In this document: positions 58,307 to 64,000 of the stretch, one piece after another | How positions within the stretch are numbered: position 1 is the first letter of the stretch | How the letters are laid out: each line of letters opens with the position of its first letter | Assembly (NCBI GenBank): GCA_030141585.1 | Contig: JAQIFP010000057.1 | Coordinates: 21,744 to 85,743 of the forward strand | Length of the DNA stretch: 64,000 bases | Direction: 5' to 3' | Source of the DNA: Ophryocystis elektroscirrha | Taxonomy: Eukaryota; Apicomplexa; Conoidasida; Neogregarinorida; Ophryocystidae | The notes under the pieces: model-generated | What the model was told of the DNA's origin: nothing | Database searches by the model: none | What the model saw: only the letters and a program-made list of their open reading frames with translations | Position numbers and translations under genes: made by a program

Positions 58307-59910
58307 CTTTATAAAAATACATAAATATAGCTTATATAAACTTTCATATATATCCACATATATATATATATATATACTTTATAAAAATACATAAATATAG
58401 CTTATATAAACTTTCATATATATATATATATATATATATTTATATCTTTATATTATTCCACTATATATATTCACTATTTTTATAATAAACACAGTAAATG
58501 TATATTATTAGGCTGAACACTGTTTGGGTTTTATACATGATATATTAACAAAAAAAAAAACAACAAATAAAACTATTTATACATGTATATAGTGGATATA
58601 CTACAGTTAAAAAAAAAAGATGTTTGTGAAGCTATATGTGCAAAATAGTGTTTAGAATGTATTTATGGAACTTTTTTTTTAGACCCTATAAAATAAGCCA
58701 AAATGAAAATGTTTTGATATTAAACCTAACAACTCCCGAAACTATAAACAATAATTTACTAAAAAAATTATCATGTATCAAAAATGTGGATTCATCTGAC
58801 GGAATTGCATCAGAATGTCCCAAAGATTCTTCTAAGTAAAACATAAATAAAATAAATAAATTGTTTCTGTACTAAAAGAAATAGAAGTGAAGTTTTTTAT
58901 GCATCACATTATTTGGATTGTGTGATTAAAGAAATATTGGAATCATTTACAATCACATCTTAATAGATCACCTATAGAAATTTCTAACGACACTCCTAAA
59001 TATGATGAGATCAATCGAAAAATCGCTCGAACTGAAATTGAATTAGCAATATTTAACTGCCTTGACGTTTATCGCGGTGTATAAAAATTAGTTCTTTTAT
59101 TATTTATTATAGATTCTTGGTTTGAACGAATCCATGCAATTTGATGATAATTTTTGCGAAATAAACAACATTAAAAATACTAAAGCTATTTCTCGTAAGG
59201 AAAAAAAAAAAAAAAAAAGTTAGAGTGGGTAGCAAAATATACATCTCACTGCATGTGTTTGAATGAAGTAAAAAAAAAAAAAAACTGATTTTGTCCTCAG
59301 AATAATAATAGTAATATCCCCAAAGAAATTATTACAAAAAAGATTTATATGTTGAATGAATCAATTGTTCAAACATTTGAAGAATTAAAAGTGACTTTAA
59401 AAAGGAGCCGTTTGTTACCAGAAGATGGAATACATTTTGCAAATATATCTCCATCTCCTCATTCACTACATTGCTCTGAAACCATAATTCAACCCAAAAA
59501 TTTGTCTGACATATATAATAACGCTTGTTCAAATGTATATAAATCAATACTGTACGAAAAAAAAAAAAAAAAAAAAAAATAGGCAGCTAGAATCACATTT
59601 ATCTATTATTGCTAATAACTGTCGTTTATACGATAGCAAAGACAATAATCTATTTTATCAGGTAAATAAAATTTTTATTAATAACACTTTCTAGTCTCTG
59701 CGGATTATGTATGCTATATTATCTTTAACTCGACTATACAGCTGTTACAAATATGCTCAATTTGATTTTGAAAATAATTTGAAATCTCAAGAAGAATTAA
59801 CAAGAATTTATAGTGTATATCTAAAAAAAAAAAAACTAGATACAAATAATAAATCAAAAAACTTGAAGCGTATATGTTTAATTAAAATAAATCTACATAT
59901 GCGGTATTAA
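53862..59910 (+). CDS. Brahma-type SNF2 protein with degenerate ATPase motifs
   Basis: About 14 exons rebuild the SWI/SNF ATPase architecture: a long Ser/Asn-rich N-terminus; an HSA/post-HSA region (about residues 610-760; [20 protein letters not shown]); SNF2 lobe 1 ([36 protein letters not shown]); lobe 2 ([44 protein letters not shown]); SnAC ([19 protein letters not shown]); and a C-terminal bromodomain ([20 protein letters not shown]). Core motifs are altered: DEMGLGKT is DTVGLKKA (56465-56488), DEGH is DEVY (56807), LTGTPLQN is ITENYFLK (about 56981), and QDRAHRIGQ is replaced by SRLRPYKISQ across the 57889-58682 intron. The bromodomain acetyl-lysine Asn appears to be Asp. Splicing frames are otherwise clean, suggesting an expressed pseudo-ATPase and not decay. 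The ATG is at 53862; a TTG lies upstream in frame. Confidence 0.85.
57955..58440 (+). repeat. Minisatellite (about 70-85 bp unit) in an SNF2-like intron
   Basis: About six tandem copies built of CATAAATATAGCTTATATAA, then ACTTTCATATATATTCACAT, a TA run of variable length, and ACTTTATAAAAATA. Copies differ mainly in TA run length, so mutation is slippage plus unequal exchange. The intron splits helicase motif VI. Confidence 0.92.
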
Positions 59911-60922
59911 GCTGGATACTTTTTCAATCGATATAATTAGCATATTTGCGTGTGTCTATGTTTCTCCCAAGATAAAAAAAAATAGATATATATATATATA
60001 AATATATATATATATGTATATATATAGTTTAAATAAAAGAAATATTTATTTATATATCTTTTTAAATAATGTGACTAACTGTATCTTAGTATATACTAAT
60101 ACAAATTTATATCAAATATCTGTATATAATATGTAATATAATATGTATATATAATAAATATTTATAATTATATGTATAAATAAGTAGTATTATATATAAC
60201 TACATTTTTGATTTTAGATGTAATAGTGTATATATACGCATAAAATATACATATACAAAATACAAGTATATTGATTTTTTTTTTTTATTTTATATTTTAA
60301 TAATTTAAATATATGTAAATATATCAATAAATATTAATTTATATAAATATATAGATTAATATTTTATATATATTATATATAATATCAAGTATACAAACAA
60401 ATTTATTACCACTAACTCCCTTCACTGAAAAAATTAAACAGTACAAGTGAATAAAAAGAATAATAGATATAAAATAATTCAATGATTATATGTATACAAA
60501 TTACAGTATAATGAAGATAAGTATGATATTCAGTATATGCATATGCAAAATTGAAATTTACATTTACATTATAAATAATATATCTATGAAGTAATTGTAT
60601 TAATTAAATAATTATTTAAATTTTTTTTTTGTATAATTATATAATAAATATAAATAACTAATAAATAATTTATAAACTTAAAAAATATTATTTATGTTTT
60701 ATTGATCCACATATAAATCTTACACACATACATTATATAACATACAAATAATTATAAAAAGTATTAAAAAAAAAAAAAAAAAAATATATATGTATAAATG
60801 AATTATATTTATAATATAGATTGATTTTTATATTTTTTCGTAAAATATAAATATAAAAAATCAATAAGTAATATATAGCCTCCAATATTTAAATCACTGA
60901 AATTATTTTGGTTTTTGTACAG
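59911..60922. other. Intergenic, AT-rich, no gene seen
   Basis: Very AT-rich DNA with short TA repeats near 59990-60025, A runs near 60765-60783 and no open frame of interest. It separates the SNF2-like gene from the NAPRT locus. Confidence 0.6.
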
Positions 60923-61024
60923 ATTCTTTCATTCTTTCAAGACGAGCAAGCATTGAGAGAGCGATTTAAGAAAAATGAGCTTACTATTGAAGAATTGAAG
61001 AAATTTAACTTCGATGAAGAAAAG
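60923..61024 (+). CDS. Orphan exon-like open stretch, perhaps 5' exon of NAPRT
   Basis: After TTTTTGTACAG a clear coding-like stretch begins ILSFFQDEQALRERFKKN and continues ELTIEELKKFNFDEEK, ending before GTGTAAG. Phase 0 splicing to the acceptor TTTTATTAG at 61269 would give [20 protein letters not shown] and run into NAPRT. No ATG precedes it in frame, so another 5' exon would be needed. It may instead be the last exon of an unseen small gene (stop TAA at 61028). The charged helical sequence is unlike the surrounding AT noise. Confidence 0.35.
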
Positions 61025-61289
61025 GTGTAAGGACGGATGCAGTACTATTGGGAATCAAAACACTCAGTGCTCAATCTGAATAGTTTTTATATTAATTCTT
61101 ATTTTTGAAATATTTAACATGTATACTTATAGTAATGCACGAATTATTGTCTAAGATTGATTTTTTAATTGTATTATTATAAAAAACGCTAATTTTAGAA
61201 ACACAAAAAAAAAAAAAAAAAAATAGAATAATTCTAATACACGATAAAAAAAAAATTGATTTTATTAGGTATGTGCAGTATATGATAAT

Positions 61290-64000
61290 ATGGATATTAT
61301 AAACAATAACGAAAAATTCTATGGAAGTGTGTTGGATCCATCAGTTGGAGTTCCATTTAATTCATTCTCCAAAGTACGATACAAATTTGTATATATGGTT
61401 TTTTGACTAAATAGTGAATATATTAAACGTAAAGCTTTGAATGTATGATACTTCTGTATAAACCATCATTTATATAAAAAGAAGTGTTCTTAAAAAGCTT
61501 TTTTTTTTGCTTATCATTCGAAAACATGTACATGTAATATGATATTAAAGACTATTTCTTTTTTTTTTATTATTAAATATTAAATAAAACAATCAAATTC
61601 TGGCTTATAATTAGGCAACTTTAACTGATTTATACCAAATAACTATGTTGTATGCTTATTGGGCAAATAATCGGCACAATGATCATGCTGTATTTGAAGC
61701 TTCCATTCGAGCGTGTCCATTTGAAGGAAACTTTGCTGTAATGGCGGGTGTTGATGAAGTTTTACGTTTTATGAATACATTAAAATTTACGGAATCAGAC
61801 ATTGACTATTTAAGGTATTAGCTATAATTGACATAGTAATAATAGAAAATCGTTTTCTCCTGTGGATGAAGGATTTTTCGATTATTTGAGGACAGTAGAT
61901 GGCTCCCTACTGAAAATACACGCAATCAAAGAAGGGACGTTTATATTTCCGAAAATCCCTTTACTGCGTGTTGAAGGACCTATCGGTATTGCACAGCTGG
62001 TAGAAACAATTATTCTTAATTTAACGGGATATGCAATCCTTGTAACAACAAATTCCGTTAGGTAAATTTAATTTTATTTAAATTATCTGTAAAGGCATAT
62101 TTTATTGGCTAAGGATAAGAAACTTTACGAGTTTGGGTTAAGACGTGCTCAAGGCCCAGATGGAGCTATATCGGCATCAAAGTATTCATATTTAGGTACT
62201 TATTCTTCTTCATACCTTTTTTCTTTACTACACATATCGATAAAAATGTCTTTATGGAAATATATTTATAATTATAATTATAATAAATAATACTATATGA
62301 AATGTTTAGCTTGGTCTAAAATACGCTTCTTAAAATGGTTTCATATACGGTTCTTAAAATGGTTTTATATACGCTTCTTAAAATGGTTCTATATACGGTT
62401 CTTAAAATGGTTTTATATACGCTTCTTAAAATGGTTCTATATACGCTTCTTAAACTGGTTCTATATACGCTTCTTAAAATGGTTCTATATACGCTTCTTA
62501 AAATGGTTTTATATACGCTTCTTAAAATGGTTCTATATGCGCTTTTTAAAACGATTCTAAATAAGCTTCAAAATATGTATATATATGTATATATATATGA
62601 TGTTATTTAATTATATAAGATGAAACTTAATTTGGTCTATTTAGGAGGATTTGATGGAACTTCTAACGTTCTTGCTGGTCAATTGTTCAATATACCCATA
62701 ACGGGAACTCAAGGTCATTCATATATTACTTCATTTAAAGGTAATTAATAGTTTTTTAACACAGCTTCTAGACACGGAATCAATTTTCAAAAAAGAGCTT
62801 ATTTGTCCTTCTCTGAATGTTAGTTGTCGAGATTTCGTGAGTTTGGTTTTATCGTGGCGAGACAAGTTATTATCAGAACTCTGTCAGTCAACTACAAATG
62901 ACGGAGAACTTGCGTCTTTCATCAGCTACGCACAAACATTTCCCACAAAGTTTCTTGTATTAGTGGACACATACGACACTTTAAGCTCAGGTACATTTTA
63001 TTGATAAAAAAAAAAAAAAGTTATATAATATTTTAATTCAAATCTTATATTAACAATATAATTGTAATTATCACTATTATTGTATATTAGCATTTGTATA
63101 GATAGATTTTTATTGTTGTTGTGTGTATGTATGTAAATATGTTTAGTCATAAATATTTACATACTACAGTGGCAATCTTGTATATGACTTCTTAGCACGT
63201 TGAATATTTTTTTTAGGTGTCCCTAACTTCTTAGCAGTAAGTTTGGCTTTATATAGCTTAAAAATTATGCCTTTGGGTATTCGTTTGGACTCCGGCGATT
63301 TAGGGCATTATTCAAAGTATGTTTTTTTTTTTTTTTAATTTTTTTTTAGAGAAGTTCGAAATGTATTCATTAAAATCTCTAAAATAGTAACCTTTTTTTT
63401 TTTGTATTAGCTATTAGTTTGACGTTCCCTTTGAAAATCTCACAATTGTGGCCAGCAATAAAATAAACGAAAACCTACTTGAATCCTTAAATGAACAAGT
63501 ATTCATATAAATATTTTTTTTTTTTTTTTTAGAAGCATGAAATAGACTGTTTCGGAATCGGAACAAATTTAGTAACATGTCAAAAACAACCTGCCATAAA
63601 TATTGTACACACCTCGCAATAACAAACACTTTGCAGATTTATAAAATAGTAGAAGTAAATGGAGAACCTTGTATGAAGCTATCAGAGGTATTAAATTTGA
63701 TAAACTCGATAAATAGCTTGTTTTGATAAAAACGATTTTATATTTGTATTATTTATAGTAAATATAAATACAATTAAAATTGCTTCAGAAACGGTTCTAA
63801 TAACTTTTTAAAAAACGTTTTTAGAATTGCTTAAGAATCGTTTTTAAAATCGTTTCAGAATCGTTTTTAGAACCGCTTCAGAATCGTTTTTAGAATCGCT
63901 TCAGAATCGTTTTTAGAATCGTTTCAGAATCGTTTTTAAAAGCGTTTGTAGAAGCGTTTTTAGAGGCGCTTCAAAAAGATTTCTATAAATTGCTGAATTT
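61290..64000 (+). CDS. NAPRT: Nicotinate phosphoribosyltransferase, 3' end beyond the window
   Basis: The first enzyme of the Preiss-Handler NAD route: nicotinate plus PRPP gives nicotinate mononucleotide. Exons in order: [40 protein letters not shown] and [40 protein letters not shown] to [32 protein letters not shown] spliced to [32 protein letters not shown] (catalytic His); [33 protein letters not shown] and [14 protein letters not shown]; then [16 protein letters not shown]; then [12 protein letters not shown] before a donor near 63689. The remaining C-terminal part lies beyond position 64000. One intron holds a 24-nt minisatellite (62320-62560) and the last visible intron a 23-nt repeat (63780-63990). 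The start is uncertain because an upstream exon (60923-61024) may belong to it. Confidence 0.92.
62320..62560 (+). repeat. 24-nt minisatellite in a NAPRT intron
   Basis: About ten copies of CTTCTTAAAATGGTTCTATA plus TACG (24 nt), differing by C/T and G/A changes. Because 24 is divisible by three, two frames stay open. One, from ATG 62297, reads as an octapeptide repeat RFLKWFYI. Confidence 0.93.
63780..63990 (+). repeat. Degenerate 23-nt repeat at the right edge (NAPRT intron)
   Basis: Repeated CGTTTTTAGAAT and CGCTTCAGAAT half-units (12 + 11 nt) with substitutions, about eight full units, continuing to decay toward the end of the window. Unlike the other satellites it is not a TA type. Confidence 0.85.

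Overview
This is a very AT-rich, gene-dense stretch of nuclear DNA from a single-celled eukaryote. Every gene that can be recognised is eukaryotic: CCT chaperonin, NDC80 kinetochore protein, MSH2, DNA polymerase alpha B subunit, splicing factor 1, STT3, SPRTN, RPAP1 and a SWI/SNF ATPase-like protein. TAA, TAG and TGA all act as stops, which argues against ciliates. Most genes are split by very short GT-AG introns (about 24-45 nt), many of them little more than a homopolymer A or T run between a GT and an AG. Almost every large gene also has one long intron filled with an AT microsatellite. I cannot assign the lineage. Short introns, pyruvate decarboxylase, an AA15-like LPMO and a secreted protein full of RxLQE motifs are compatible with an apicomplexan/alveolate or another protist such as a stramenopile, but no single gene decides this.

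Layout. 1-810: part of an unrecognised gene. 1852-3465: pyruvate/indolepyruvate decarboxylase. 4088-9224, all minus: U-box cyclophilin (PPIL2), HUS1 checkpoint clamp subunit and a DusA-type tRNA dihydrouridine synthase. 10143-16640, plus: Golgi tethering subunit COG1 and a divergent actin-related protein. 16680-23002, minus: CCT5 and NDC80. 23704-28545: a large acidic secreted protein with many RxLQE-type motifs and two internal tandem repeats. 28600-35198, minus: polymerase alpha subunit B and an MSH2 without its first domain. 35291: tRNA-Lys(UUU). 35563: secreted LPMO-like protein. 36683-39443: divergent pair EFG1 (rRNA processing) and SF1 (branch-point binding). 39515-45205: STT3 head-to-head with TMEM208/SND2 (14 bp between start codons), then the SPRTN protease. 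45359-48440: large unrecognised protein. 48672-53184: RPAP1 and adenosine kinase. 53862-59910: a Brahma-type SNF2 protein whose ATPase motifs are largely degenerate. 60923-64000: nicotinate phosphoribosyltransferase, running off the right edge.

Most genes are housekeeping. Several share themes: genome maintenance (HUS1, MSH2, POLA2, SPRTN), ER entry and N-glycosylation (STT3, TMEM208), and chromatin/transcription (SNF2-like, RPAP1, a possible nuclear ARP). The best candidates for new biology are the degenerate SNF2 ATPase, the RxLQE-repeat secreted protein, the shortened MSH2 and the intron architecture. Three N gaps (15464-15480, 29940-30039, 42378-42394) all lie inside microsatellites and are probably collapsed repeats.
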